Source: Haliscomenobacter sp. (lineage in GTDB: Bacteria > Bacteroidota > Bacteroidia > Chitinophagales > Saprospiraceae). Taken from it: 64,000 nucleotides of DNA. This document shows positions 34,234 to 41,976 of the stretch, one piece after another. Position numbers and translations under genes: made by a program. Where the stretch lies: assembly GCA_016707205.1 (NCBI GenBank), contig JADJHZ010000003.1, positions 558,001 through 622,000 of the forward strand. Direction: 5' to 3'. Every line of letters starts with the position of its first letter. The stretch's first letter is position 1. A model generated the notes under the pieces. It searched no databases and was not told the DNA's origin. It was given only the letters and a program-made list of their open reading frames with translations.

Positions 34234-34394
34234 ATCTTTAATTACTTTTAAAATTTTGCTTTTCAATTTCGGAATGGTACCCGACGAAAAATGGTTTCCG
34301 AAAAGATCCGCATCATCTTTCACCGGGGAAGCTGATAGTCAGAGATTTAAGAATTTTTATTTTCACAAATCTCCGGCTATCGGGTATACAACTT

Positions 34395-34832
34395 CTAGTT
34401 GTTTTTCACGGTCAAATCTCTTAAGGCTTCGCCCAATTGGTCCATATCTCTGCTGAACTCTGTTTTGAACGTTTCCCATTGGTCCTTGCTCTCCACTTTG
34501 TAGTTATCCAATTTCATTTTCAAATCGCTGTTTTTCTTTTCGAGTTCAGCGATCTTCATTTTGTAATCCGCTTTAGCTTGGCCTTTTTCTGCCTCAATTC
34601 TTGCATTAAAATCGGCGATGCTTTTATTGTTGGCGGCTACTCTTTCGGCTGTTTGCTGCCTGTAATTTTCTACATCAGCCAGGTAATCTTGTTGAGCCTG
34701 CACTAAGTCCTCTTTGGCTTCAACAACGTCTGCTTCAGCATTTTCCACCTTTTGGGAAGGCGTGTCGCAGGTGGTAAACAGGATGCCTGCAGTAAATAAA
34801 AATACTACCGGGGCCCAAATTAATTTTTTCAT
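34395..34832 (-). CDS. Coiled-coil lipoprotein
   Basis: A 145-residue protein with a lipoprotein signal (VFLFTAGILFTTCDTPSQ, lipobox Cys at residue 22). The rest is a single long coiled coil (VVEAKEDLVQAQQDYLADVENYRQQTAERVAANNKSIADF ... KKNSDLKMKLDNYKVESKDQWETFKTEF). It resembles small stress-induced coiled-coil lipoproteins that pair with YtxH-type proteins. No enzyme domain. It is transcribed in the same direction as the adjacent barrel gene. Confidence 0.8.
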   Translation of the reverse strand: MKKLIWAPVVFLFTAGILFTTCDTPSQKVENAEADVVEAKEDLVQAQQDYLADVENYRQQTAERVAANNKSIADFNARIEAEKGQAKADYKMKIAELEKKNSDLKMKLDNYKVESKDQWETFKTEFSRDMDQLGEALRDLTVKNN

Positions 34833-35135
34833 TTCTACGTTATTTTGCTTCCGAAAATGGCGGAATATTTATAAATAAATTCTTACAGAACAAAGGTCAT
34901 CATAATAGTTGGCAAAGGCATTACACAATAACATCAGAATGTTATATCATTCCAACATTCCTGTAGTTGTTTGTCCGTATGCGTTGCATTTCCTTGAAAA
35001 AGGAAGGAGAATGACCTGTTATTTTTTTAAATTGATTGGAGGCAACACCGCACACTTTTAATTGGGTCCGCCGGGGGGGCTTTTCCTCTTCTATGAAATT
35101 CTCCGGCTGACCATATACTTGATTAAAGTTTCATA
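34833..35135. other. Intergenic region with a degraded AraC fragment
   Basis: The 303-base gap contains the AraC C-terminal remnant at 34942-35055 on the minus strand. The rest shows no gene; a G run (CCGGGGGGGC) at 35070-35080 is notable in AT-rich surroundings. Confidence 0.6.
34942..35055 (-). pseudogene. Remnant of an AraC family C-terminal domain
   Basis: The minus strand reads ASNQFKKITGHSPSFFKEMQ and RIRTNNYRNVGMI before a TAA at 34942. This is the end of an AraC helix-turn-helix domain. The intact AraC gene at 45863 has the corresponding HLSSQFKRITGLTPSYFKRI. Upstream of ASNQF the frame is lost, and the HTH recognition helix is scrambled. It lies before the cupin gene and may mark a former regulator of this locus. 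Confidence 0.65.
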
Positions 35136-35474
35136 TTATCCATATCCGCTTTTAATAACCGTAGAAATCATTTTAAACCGCTCGTTGGCTTTTATGGTAT
35201 TGCGGGTATGCGCGGGTATGATGATGGAATCGCCGGTTTCAAGTAAGTTCGATTTGTCATCAATTACAACTTCCGCCTTTCCGTCAATAACCTGAATAAA
35301 CGTATCAAAGGGAGAAATTTTCTCTGTCAGCGCCTCTCCGGAATCAAAGGAAACGGCAGTGACATTACCCGTTGTCTTCTTAATGATGGTTTTGATCACC
35401 ACCGAATTGGGCACATACTCAATAATCTCTACGATGATGAAAATTTTTGACTTCTCATGCTCTTGCTTGTTCAT
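35136..35474 (-). CDS. Small cupin-domain protein
   Basis: A 112-residue single-domain cupin from the ATG at 35474. ISPFDTFIQVIDGKAEVVIDDKSNLLETGDSIIIPAHTRNTIKANERFKMI contains the GDSIIIPAHTRN second cupin motif. The first motif has FIQVIDGKAEV, but lacks the usual HxH metal ligands (PFD for HxH), so metal binding is uncertain. Many such cupins are cytosolic sensors or detoxification enzymes. It is isolated between the AraC remnant and the nested repeats. Confidence 0.82.
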   Translation of the reverse strand: MNKQEHEKSKIFIIVEIIEYVPNSVVIKTIIKKTTGNVTAVSFDSGEALTEKISPFDTFIQVIDGKAEVVIDDKSNLLETGDSIIIPAHTRNTIKANERFKMISTVIKSGYG

Positions 35475-35526
35475 TGGAAATAATTTAAAAACACAACCCA
35501 CTAGAAGTTTACATTCATATTACTGG

Positions 35527-35714
35527 AAGCTATCTCAAAACTATAGAATATGGCGTTCTCCCCCTTTGAAGGGGGTCGGGGGGATGAAACCTATCCTCAC
35601 TTCCCGGAAGTTTCATCCCCCTAGCCCCCTTCAAAGGGGGAAAGTGCTTCGCCAGCTTTTGCCATGGGGTTAAGGAATGCCGCCCACACCCTGAAAAGTG
35701 TTTTGAGATAGCTT
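35527..35714. mobile_element. Family B MITE-like element (188 bp, complete, with 4-bp TSD)
   Basis: Perfect 15-bp terminal inverted repeats AAGCTATCTCAAAAC (35527-35541) and its complement (35700-35714) bound the element. Inside, 31-bp near-perfect inverted arms (35560-35590 and 35610-35640, CCCCCTTTGAAGGGGG type) can form a long stem. The flanks CTGG (35523-35526) and CTGG (35715-35718) are a 4-bp target duplication; removing the element and one CTGG rebuilds the left end of a family A element (TTACTGGACATTTTT). No ORF inside. Solo ends of the same family lie at 19428 and 46701. Confidence 0.85.
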
Positions 35715-35800
35715 CTGGACATTTTTATTTTCCTGGCATCCAGACCTTCCAGGTTTGCGAAACCTGGAAGGTCTCGTTCCCAAAATATCCAGTAGTATGG
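35715..35800. repeat. Palindromic element family A, copy 3 (split by the family B element)
   Basis: The 33-bp hairpin at 35742-35774 is identical to copies 1 and 2. The right terminal repeat ends CCAGTAGTATG. The left terminus (CATATTACTGG, 35516-35526) has been separated from the rest by the 188-bp insertion. Confidence 0.88.
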
Positions 35801-35850
35801 TTTACATTACATGAGCCTCCTTGAGGCAAGGAGGCCCCACTTCCGATGCG

Positions 35851-36279
35851 TTATCCAGGTTCTCCGGGGATGTCGTCAGGAACCTCTTCCATGCGCCGAA
35901 CGCCAATCACCCTGCCGATAAAACCCAGAACCCTCCTTCCCATCCTTTTCACTTCTTCCGGATGTGCAGCCACCAGGGTGGTTATGCCAAGCAGTAAAGC
36001 AGGCCCGAGCAGTTGCCTGAAATGGCTGTTTGGATTTCCGGCAACATACTTTCTCGTAAGGAAACCGCCTAAAATCCCGACAGAAGTAATGAACAAGTTT
36101 TCCTTGATGTCAAAAGATCCGGCTGCTTCTTTAAGCGTATTTTTGATCATGTTGATCGGTTTAATGCTTTCATACGCAAGGTGAAATTTCTGCTTCAGCA
36201 CTTCGCTTTCCTCTTGGTGTTTGTTCTCCAGGAAAATTATCGCGGCACTCAGGTCGCTTCCGGAATTGATTTTTTGCAT
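35851..36279 (-). CDS. Small membrane-associated protein of unknown function
   Basis: A 142-residue protein. The N-terminal half is soluble and helical (IIFLENKHQEESEVLKQKFHLAYESIKPINMIKNTLKEAAGS), followed by two weak hydrophobic segments (LFITSVGILGGFLT and LLGPALLLGITTLVAA) and an Arg-rich tail. The pattern matches proteins that follow YtxH and holin-like genes in Bacteroidota and are of unknown role. The order YtxH, holin-like, this gene with 10-85 base gaps suggests one operon, read right to left. Confidence 0.72.
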   Translation of the reverse strand: MQKINSGSDLSAAIIFLENKHQEESEVLKQKFHLAYESIKPINMIKNTLKEAAGSFDIKENLFITSVGILGGFLTRKYVAGNPNSHFRQLLGPALLLGITTLVAAHPEEVKRMGRRVLGFIGRVIGVRRMEEVPDDIPGEPG

Positions 36280-36288
36280 GGCACTTTT

Positions 36289-36636
36289 TCAGGGTAACAC
36301 TTGGTTAATAATTAAATTACTAACGGGTCTTTTTAGCCATTTATAAAGAGCGAAATGCAGGATGACCGCTACGAAAAAATAAAACGCAGCCACAATAAAA
36401 AACCCGTAATAGATTTTCCCAAGCAGGTCGCCCAGGAAAAACGCAATCCCGATGTTGAAAACCAATACGGCCATTGAAGCAACAAGAATCACGCTTACCT
36501 TTGTCACCAACGAGCTTACAATAAGGATAGAAGACTCTAAAATCTTGAGTTTTGAAAGCTCGTAGGATGTTTTCCCGAAATTTTCGATTTGCTCCCATAG
36601 AGATTCGATCAGGTTTGCCGGAGTTTCCATATCCAC
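36289..36636 (-). CDS. Holin-X superfamily III-like small membrane protein
   Basis: A 115-residue protein with a helical N terminus (LIESLWEQIENFGKTSYELSKLKILESS) and two strong membrane helices (SILIVSSLVTKVSVILVASMAVLVFNIGIAFFLG and IYYGFFIVAAFYFFVAVILHFALYKWL). The layout resembles the phage-holin superfamily 6/Holin-X group, which in non-phage settings accompanies YtxH proteins in envelope stress clusters. No phage gene is nearby, so a lysis role is unlikely. Middle gene of the three-gene cluster. Confidence 0.75.
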   Translation of the reverse strand: MDMETPANLIESLWEQIENFGKTSYELSKLKILESSILIVSSLVTKVSVILVASMAVLVFNIGIAFFLGDLLGKIYYGFFIVAAFYFFVAVILHFALYKWLKRPVSNLIINQVLP

Positions 36637-36721
36637 ATTTTGAGAACACAGCTACAAGAAGAAATACCAGCCCAATGCTGGGTAAAACTTCCTGCTGCTG
36701 TAGTCTGTTTTACCGTTGGCC

Positions 36722-37000
36722 TCACTTAATATTGGCCGCAAATTTGTTCTCCGCAGCGTCCACTTTCGTCTTGCCGTTTTCCGTCAGGCGCACCGCCTCG
36801 TCCTTTACACTCTCAAATTTCTTCGTCACACCGTCGATAAAATCATCGAATTTTTCTGCCATGTCGTTCAGGTACTCTTCTCCACCATGAGCAATTTTCC
36901 TTCTCGTCGAGGAACCTTTACCCGGAGCAAACAAAACGCCGAATAGGGCGCCGGTAGCAATACCTGCCAAAAATCCCAATACTACTCTTCCCGTATTCAT
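36722..37000 (-). CDS. YtxH domain protein
   Basis: A 92-residue protein with an N-terminal glycine-zipper membrane helix (VVLGFLAGIATGALFGVLFAPGKGSSTRRKI), the YtxH signature, and a helical cytosolic tail (EYLNDMAEKFDDFIDGVTKKFESVKDEAVRLTENGKTKVD). General-stress-induced in Bacillus relatives; the role is unknown. It starts the cluster and reads away from the AT-rich region 37001-37322. Confidence 0.85.
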   Translation of the reverse strand: MNTGRVVLGFLAGIATGALFGVLFAPGKGSSTRRKIAHGGEEYLNDMAEKFDDFIDGVTKKFESVKDEAVRLTENGKTKVDAAENKFAANIK

Positions 37001-37322
37001 TATTTGAAACTTAATAATGATCTAAATAATCATCACCTACAAAATTGGCCTTTATTTAATAAAAAAAGTTACATAATTATTCAAATAGCTTATAACATTC
37101 ACATAAGCCGTAAATTATATAAAAGATATAATTATTACCTAAAATTATGTAACACAATTCACGTGCTGAATACTTATCTTACTCAATACATAAACATACG
37201 TACGTTGAATAGGTTTGGGATCCCTAATCTTACTCAAATCAGTATGTATTGACCATAGTGGTATGCTAAATCCCAAACCACTTCGTCTAGGGTATCGTTT
37301 TTTTTACTAAAAAAATTCAAAA
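37001..37322. other. AT-rich intergenic control region with large inverted repeat
   Basis: 322 bases, far more AT-rich than neighbours, between the divergent YtxH and OmpA lipoprotein genes. It contains many ATAATTATT-type stretches and an inverted repeat GGTTTGGGAT (37212-37221) / ATCCCAAACC (37270-37279) ahead of the OmpA gene. It probably carries both promoters; no gene is supported. Confidence 0.7.
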
Positions 37323-37997
37323 ATGAAAAAAATTAGAAATGGATTAATTCCCGTTTTATTGGGAGTAGTCCTGTTTTTTGCGGGCTGCGCATCTTTAAAC
37401 AAAACACAAAAAGGAGCTATTACCGGAACAGCCGCTGGCGCTGCCATTGGCACCGTAGTCGGAAAGACCGCAGGTAATACGGCATTAGGCGCCATTATCG
37501 GCGCCGTAGTGGGAGGTACCGCCGGGGCGATCATAGGCCGCCAAATGGACAAACAAGCCGAGGAAATCAAAAAAACCGTTCCGGATGCCGAGGTGGTCCG
37601 CGTGGAAGAAGGGATCATAGTGGAATTCAGCAGCAGCATCTTGTTTGCTTTCGACATGTCCAACTTATCGAATGAGGCCAAGGCAAACCTGGATAAATTG
37701 GTCATCGTACTGAATAACTATCCGGATACGGACATTGAAGTACAAGGACATACCGACAACAAAGGAAGCGAAGCCTACAACCAGAACCTTTCCGTGCAAC
37801 GAGCATCCAGAGTTTCTACTTATTTGGTCTCGAAAGGCATTGCTGCCAGCCGCCTGACAACCAAAGGGCTGGGGGAAATGCTGCCGAAATATGCCAATGA
37901 TACCGCGGAGGGGCGGGACAATAACCGCCGGGTGGAGTTCCTGATTACTGCAAATGAAACCATGAAAGCCGAAGCCGAAAAGCAGGCGGGCAAATAA
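37323..37997 (+). CDS. OmpA family lipoprotein with glycine zipper
   Basis: A 224-residue outer-membrane lipoprotein: lipobox LLGVVLFFAGCASL (Cys about residue 21), then a glycine-zipper region (AITGTAAGAAIGTVVGKTAGNTALGAIIGAVVGGTAGAIIGRQ), then a C-terminal OmpA peptidoglycan-binding domain (DIEVQGHTDNKGSEAYNQNLSVQRASRVSTYLVSKGI ... NNRRVEF). The layout equals YiaD/Pal-like proteins. It probably binds peptidoglycan and spans or stabilises the envelope. It is followed by the PorT-like barrel gene, probably in one operon. Confidence 0.9.
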   Translation: MKKIRNGLIPVLLGVVLFFAGCASLNKTQKGAITGTAAGAAIGTVVGKTAGNTALGAIIGAVVGGTAGAIIGRQMDKQAEEIKKTVPDAEVVRVEEGIIVEFSSSILFAFDMSNLSNEAKANLDKLVIVLNNYPDTDIEVQGHTDNKGSEAYNQNLSVQRASRVSTYLVSKGIAASRLTTKGLGEMLPKYANDTAEGRDNNRRVEFLITANETMKAEAEKQAGK

Positions 37998-38029
37998 TCT
38001 TATTGTCAATCGTTAATCAATCATTCATA

Positions 38030-38710
38030 ATGCAAACGAGAAATCTTTTTTTGGTATTCCTTCTTATGCTTTCTGCCACTTTTGCCAATGCGCAAGGTTC
38101 AGGCAGCGCTGGAACTGCCTTTGGCATTCTTGCCGGGGTAAATTTTCAAAATTTAAACGGTAAAGATTTTAATGGGACCAAGCTGGAAAACGACATGATC
38201 ATTGGGTTCCACGCCGGGGTAAATGCCCAGATTCCGATTGCCCAGGAATTCTACTTTCAACCCGGATTGCTGTTTTCTACCAAAGGAGCAAAGAATACCG
38301 ATGGCGCCGTAACGAGTACGTATAAATTTTCCTACATTGAATTGCCTCTGAACCTGGTGTATAAAGGCGCACTGGGCAACGGGTTTGTTATGGTCGGATT
38401 CGGGCCTTATGTAGGTTACGCCATCCAGGGCAAAGTAACGCTCGAAGGAGGCGGCTCTGGAGAAATCGAATCGGACGTAGAGTTCAAAAATGTGGTGGAA
38501 TTAACAGACCCGCTGACAACGCCCTATTTTAAAGGGCTTGATCTGGGAGGTAATGTGTTTGCAGGATATGAAATGGCAAGCGGAATTTTCCTGCAGTTGA
38601 ATTCACAACTCGGAATGGTGAAAATAAATCCGGAGGACAAGCGGTTCGCTGAGGGAGAAACGGCCATTAAAAACACGGGGTTCGGCCTCTCGCTCGGATA
38701 TCGGTTTTAG
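38030..38710 (+). CDS. PorT-like outer-membrane beta-barrel protein
   Basis: A 226-residue protein beginning at the ATG at 38030 with a signal peptide (LFLVFLLMLSATFANAQ). GTAFGILAGVNFQNLNGKDFNG, IGFHAGVNAQIPIAQEFYFQPGLLFSTKG, FSYIELPLNLVYKGALGNGFVMVGFGPYVGYAI is the porin-like barrel pattern, ending GFGLSLGYRF. It shares the layout of the barrel at 33601. Located 32 bases after the OmpA lipoprotein, same strand. Confidence 0.87.
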   Translation: MQTRNLFLVFLLMLSATFANAQGSGSAGTAFGILAGVNFQNLNGKDFNGTKLENDMIIGFHAGVNAQIPIAQEFYFQPGLLFSTKGAKNTDGAVTSTYKFSYIELPLNLVYKGALGNGFVMVGFGPYVGYAIQGKVTLEGGGSGEIESDVEFKNVVELTDPLTTPYFKGLDLGGNVFAGYEMASGIFLQLNSQLGMVKINPEDKRFAEGETAIKNTGFGLSLGYRF

Positions 38711-38810
38711 TAAGCCATCGGATACGCCCGCTGCGGAATCCATTGCTTTTGACCAGGTATGTTCCCTGTTTTTAAACGGCCCCTCTTGCCGTCCGATCTA
38801 AGGGTGCCGG

Positions 38811-38850
38811 GGCTGTCTCAAAGCGGTTTTTTGCCAGGGCCGGGCTTTGG
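38811..38850. repeat. Family C sequence (CTGTCTCAAA), copy 2
   Basis: GGGGCTGTCTCAAAGCGG then TTTTTTGCCAGGGC, similar to 27917-27950. The remaining part of 38711-39009 (299 bases) contains no gene; the final ~70 bases would hold the promoter of the two-component pair. Confidence 0.55.
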
Positions 38851-39009
38851 CCCGCGCCGTATATAGCTCCGCGTAGATCCGGCGCCTGGTTTCAGGTGGA
38901 AGGCACGATGTTTTTTGCCTCTATTTGGACTAAGCGCAAAAATTCTTTAAGATCATTCCATGAATATTTGCGCGATCTTTGGAATATTGTGTTTTGAAAC
39001 ATCCGCATC

Positions 39010-39690
39010 ATGCGTATACTACTGGTAGAGGATGAAATTGCAATTGCCAACTTTATTGCAGAAGGTTTGCAAGAGGAGGGATTTGCCGTGGATACTGCGC
39101 ACAACGGCCGGGAGGGGCTTCGCCTGGCATTGGACAATCTGGCGGAATACGATCTGGTGCTGCTGGATTGGATGTTGCCCGGAGTAAGCGGCATTGAAAT
39201 CTGCCGGGCCATTCGCAAAGAAAACAAAGAACTCCCCGTCATATTCCTGACCGCTAAGGATACCGTGGACGATGTGGTGTTCGGCCTCGAAACGGGCGCC
39301 AATGATTACCTCCGAAAGCCTTTTGCCTTTGAGGAATTACTGGCGCGGATGCGGGTGCTCTTGCGAAGCAGCACGGGAGAACAAAACGTTTTCGCTGCCA
39401 CGACATCGAACTTGACGTGGCGACGCATCAGGTGATGAAGGCCGGCCGGCCGGTAGAACTCACTCAAAAAGAATTTGCTCTGCTGGAGCTACTGCTCCGC
39501 AACAAAGGCAAAGCCTGCCGCCGCACCAGCATTATCGAAAAAGTATGGGACATCAATTTTGATCACGACACCTCTGTAATTGACGTGTACATCAATTTCT
39601 TGCGCAAAAAATTAGATACGCCGGGGCAGGCATCCTTCATTCAAACGCTGCGCGGCATAGGCTATCGCATCAACGACGACGGGGAAATGA
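39010..39690 (+). pseudogene. OmpR/CusR-type response regulator, frameshifted
   Basis: The receiver domain is complete (MRILLVEDEIAIANFIAEGL, phospho-acceptor Asp in LVLLDWMLPG, Thr in PVIFLTAKD, Lys in DYLRKPFAFEEL). The frame breaks after GEQNVF at 39393; adding one C restores FRCHDIELDVATHQV and continues into the winged-helix DNA-binding domain (ELTQKEFALLELLLRNKGK ... YINFLRKKLD ... LRGIGYRIN). A second shift is needed just before the kinase start for a separate stop (TGA overlapping the kinase ATG at 39687); as written the effector domain reads through into the kinase. Closest recognisable type is the heavy-metal/OmpR subgroup. Confidence 0.82.
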
Positions 39691-41059
39691 CACTGAGCTT
39701 CAGGAATCGAATTGCGCTGTTCACAGCTCTGGCCGCCGCGCTTACCATCGGCCTGGTTTTTCTGGTGGTGTACAGCGTGGTTTATTCCTCGGCCTATAAA
39801 CATCTGGATGAAGATATCCGCCTGGAGAAAGAAGAAGTGCTGAATAACCTGCGCTGGATGGGCGATTCGATCATCATCGAATCTATGCCCGAATGGGACG
39901 AAAAGGAACACCAGCAAACCGAGATCAATCCGGTCTTTCTTCAGGTGGTGGGTAAAAACGGCAAGTTGTTGTTCCAGTCTTCCAATTTGCGGAAAGACAT
40001 ATTGCTGTTCAATCCCGATATGACCAAAGATGCTTTTTTCGACAGCCATATCGGCAACCAGCGTATCCGGCAAGGGCAGTTTCCTATCTCCAATGAGCAA
40101 AATACCGTGATTGGGCATCTCACCGTTGGCCTTTCATCGGAAGAGTCGGCCATTGTCCTGCACAACCTCCGAAATACCTTGTGGATTGCATTGCCCGCCC
40201 TTTTGCTGGCACTCTTTTTGGCTACTTCTTTTGCTGCCTCCAAGGGTATCGCACCTGTACAGCAACTCATACAGGCAGCGTCGGGGATAGACGAAGTCCA
40301 CACCCATACCCGGCTGCCGGTGCCGCAGGTCAAAGACGAAATCCATCAGTTGGCCACTACTTTCAATGAGCTGCTTCAACGTTTAGACAGCAGCATTCAC
40401 CGCGAAAAGCAGTTCACTGCCGATGCTTCTCACGAAATTCGCACTCCGCTGACCGCCATACGCGGCACCTTGGAAGTCCTCATTCGCAAACAACGCGAAC
40501 CGGCTCAATACGAAGACAAAATCAGCTTGGTTATCGGCGAGGTAGACCGGCTGCACGGCATGCTGGACCAGTTGTTGCAATTGGCACGACTGGAAAGCGG
40601 TCGTGTTTCCGTTCATGCCATACCGCTGGAACTCGACGCACTCCTTGCATCCGTTGCCGAAAAGTGGCAGCACAGATTAACGGAAAAAGGCATGGCCTTG
40701 CACCTTGAGATTCCGCCCAACGCAGTAATTACCACCGATTCGGAAATGCTGGATATCGTTCTTGACAACATCATCGGAAATGCCATCAAGTATGGGCAAG
40801 CCGGCGGCAGGTTGACTGTGTATGGCAGCCCGAAAACAACGCGCTGTCTATCCGCGACGACGGCCCTGGAATTCCGCCCGGCCAATTGCCTTATGTGTTC
40901 GATCGCTTTTACCGCACCGACGACTCGCGCAGCTCTGCAGTGCCTGGATATGGACTGGGTTTATCCATTTCAAAAAAGCTGGCGGAATTGCTGGGTATCG
41001 GCCTGACCGTAAACAGCCGGGAAGGGAAAGGGACGGCCTTTATCCTCCGCTTTCCATAA
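39687..41059 (+). pseudogene. Sensor histidine kinase (CusS-like), frameshifted near the ATP lid
   Basis: A membrane kinase of about 457 residues: first helix (IALFTALAAALTIGLVFLVVYSVVY), periplasmic domain, second helix (TLWIALPALLLALFLATSFAASKG), HAMP, and dimerisation domain with the phospho-His in ADASHEIRTPLTAIRG. The N box is intact (LDIVLDNIIGNAIKYG). After GSP at 40832 the frame shifts; inserting one G restores NNALSIRDDGPGIPPGQL and the G2 box GYGLGLSISKKLAE, ending at the TAA at 41057-41059. As written, the ATP lid is lost. It probably controls the downstream iron-stress operon. Confidence 0.83.
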
Positions 41060-41124
41060 ACCGCTCTTTTTAAGCCAATTTTTAGAATTCCTCAAGGTTG
41101 TTTAAAGGTGCAGCCCCCCACCTT

Positions 41125-41153
41125 TGTCTTATCAAAAATAAAAAGATAAGACA
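41125..41153 (+). promoter_or_regulatory. Candidate operator: perfect inverted repeat before the rubrerythrin gene
   Basis: TGTCTTATC (41125-41133) and GATAAGACA (41145-41153) flank an 11-base A-rich spacer and abut the ATG at 41154. CACCTTTG at 41119-41126 is one base from the TAnnTTTG -7 box. The repeat overlaps the probable transcription start and could bind a dimeric regulator, perhaps the response regulator upstream. Confidence 0.55.
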
Positions 41154-41936
41154 ATGAAAAAGAACATTTTGGCAATTGTACTCATGGCCGCTACCAGCTG
41201 GCTTTTTCTACCCTCCTGCAATTCCAATGCAGACAAAAACAACACACTGCAAGCGCCCGAAACCACCCAGGCAGAAACGCAGCCTGCTGCTGCCGGGAAT
41301 GCAGAACAAGATGACGACGATGACGACGCCCAAGAAAACAATGGGAAAACGGTAAAGACCGACCCCGCAGCCGCTAAGGATGCAAAAACGGCCACCATCA
41401 ACAACCTCAAGGCTGCCTTTACCGGGGAGACTACCGCCAGCGCCAAATACGCCGCATACTCCAAAAAAGCGAAGGAAGAAGGGTTTACACAAATAGCCCT
41501 GCTGTTCAAAGCCACCTCCAAGTCGGAAATGATCCATGCCAACAACCACCGCGCTGTGTTGGAAGACATGGGGGAATCTACCCCGGCCGTCAATCCGCAA
41601 TACACCGTAAAAACGACACAGGAAAATCTTGCTGATGCGATAGCCGGAGAATCCTATGAAATCTCGACGATGTACCCGGAGTTTATGACAGCAGCCAATT
41701 CCGCCGACAATCAACTGGCGCTCACCAGCCTGAACTACGCCTACCGCACAGAGCAACGACACAAACCGATGTACGAACAGGCATTGGCCGCATTGCAAAA
41801 CAATCAGGCTGCCACCTTGCCGGGACAATATCTCGTATGCCCTACTTGCGGCAATACGTACGATGCTGCACCACCCAAACGCTGCCGCATCTCGATGACG
41901 CCCAACGAGCGGTTTATCAAAATCAATTCACTTTAA
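41154..41936 (+). CDS. Lipoprotein rubrerythrin with altered rubredoxin-like centre
   Basis: A 260-residue protein. A lipobox (WLFLPSCNSN, Cys about residue 22) and a long acidic linker (AEQDDDDDDAQENN) precede a ferritin-like diiron domain (FTGETTASAKYAAYSKKAKEEGF, KSEMIHANNHRAVL, DAIAGESYEISTMYPEF, YRTEQRHKPMYEQAL) with the expected Glu/His ligands. The C terminus YLVCPTCGNTY ... PPKRCRISMTPNERFIKI is the rubredoxin-like Fe site, but the fourth Cys is Ser. Rubrerythrins reduce peroxide; an exported lipid-anchored one would need a periplasmic electron source. First gene of a three-gene operon with the 170-residue membrane protein and MbfA-like protein. Confidence 0.88.
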   Translation: MKKNILAIVLMAATSWLFLPSCNSNADKNNTLQAPETTQAETQPAAAGNAEQDDDDDDAQENNGKTVKTDPAAAKDAKTATINNLKAAFTGETTASAKYAAYSKKAKEEGFTQIALLFKATSKSEMIHANNHRAVLEDMGESTPAVNPQYTVKTTQENLADAIAGESYEISTMYPEFMTAANSADNQLALTSLNYAYRTEQRHKPMYEQALAALQNNQAATLPGQYLVCPTCGNTYDAAPPKRCRISMTPNERFIKINSL

Positions 41937-41976
41937 TCCTTTCACCTTAATCCTTTCACCTTAAAAAAGCATTCGC

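Larger units (their letters stand above)
35475..35850. other. Intergenic region filled by nested repeats
   Basis: This 376-base gap contains no gene. It holds the family A element and the family B element inserted into it, listed separately. Confidence 0.85.

Noticed and set aside
35851..37000. Prophage lysis remnant
   Set aside because: Only a holin-like protein is present; its neighbours are YtxH and unknown envelope genes, with no phage structural or integrase genes.
39417..41006. A natural fusion of response-regulator DNA-binding domain and histidine kinase
   Set aside because: The join is in frame only because one indel and probably a second one have shifted the regulator frame; the ATGA around 39687 fits two overlapping genes better.
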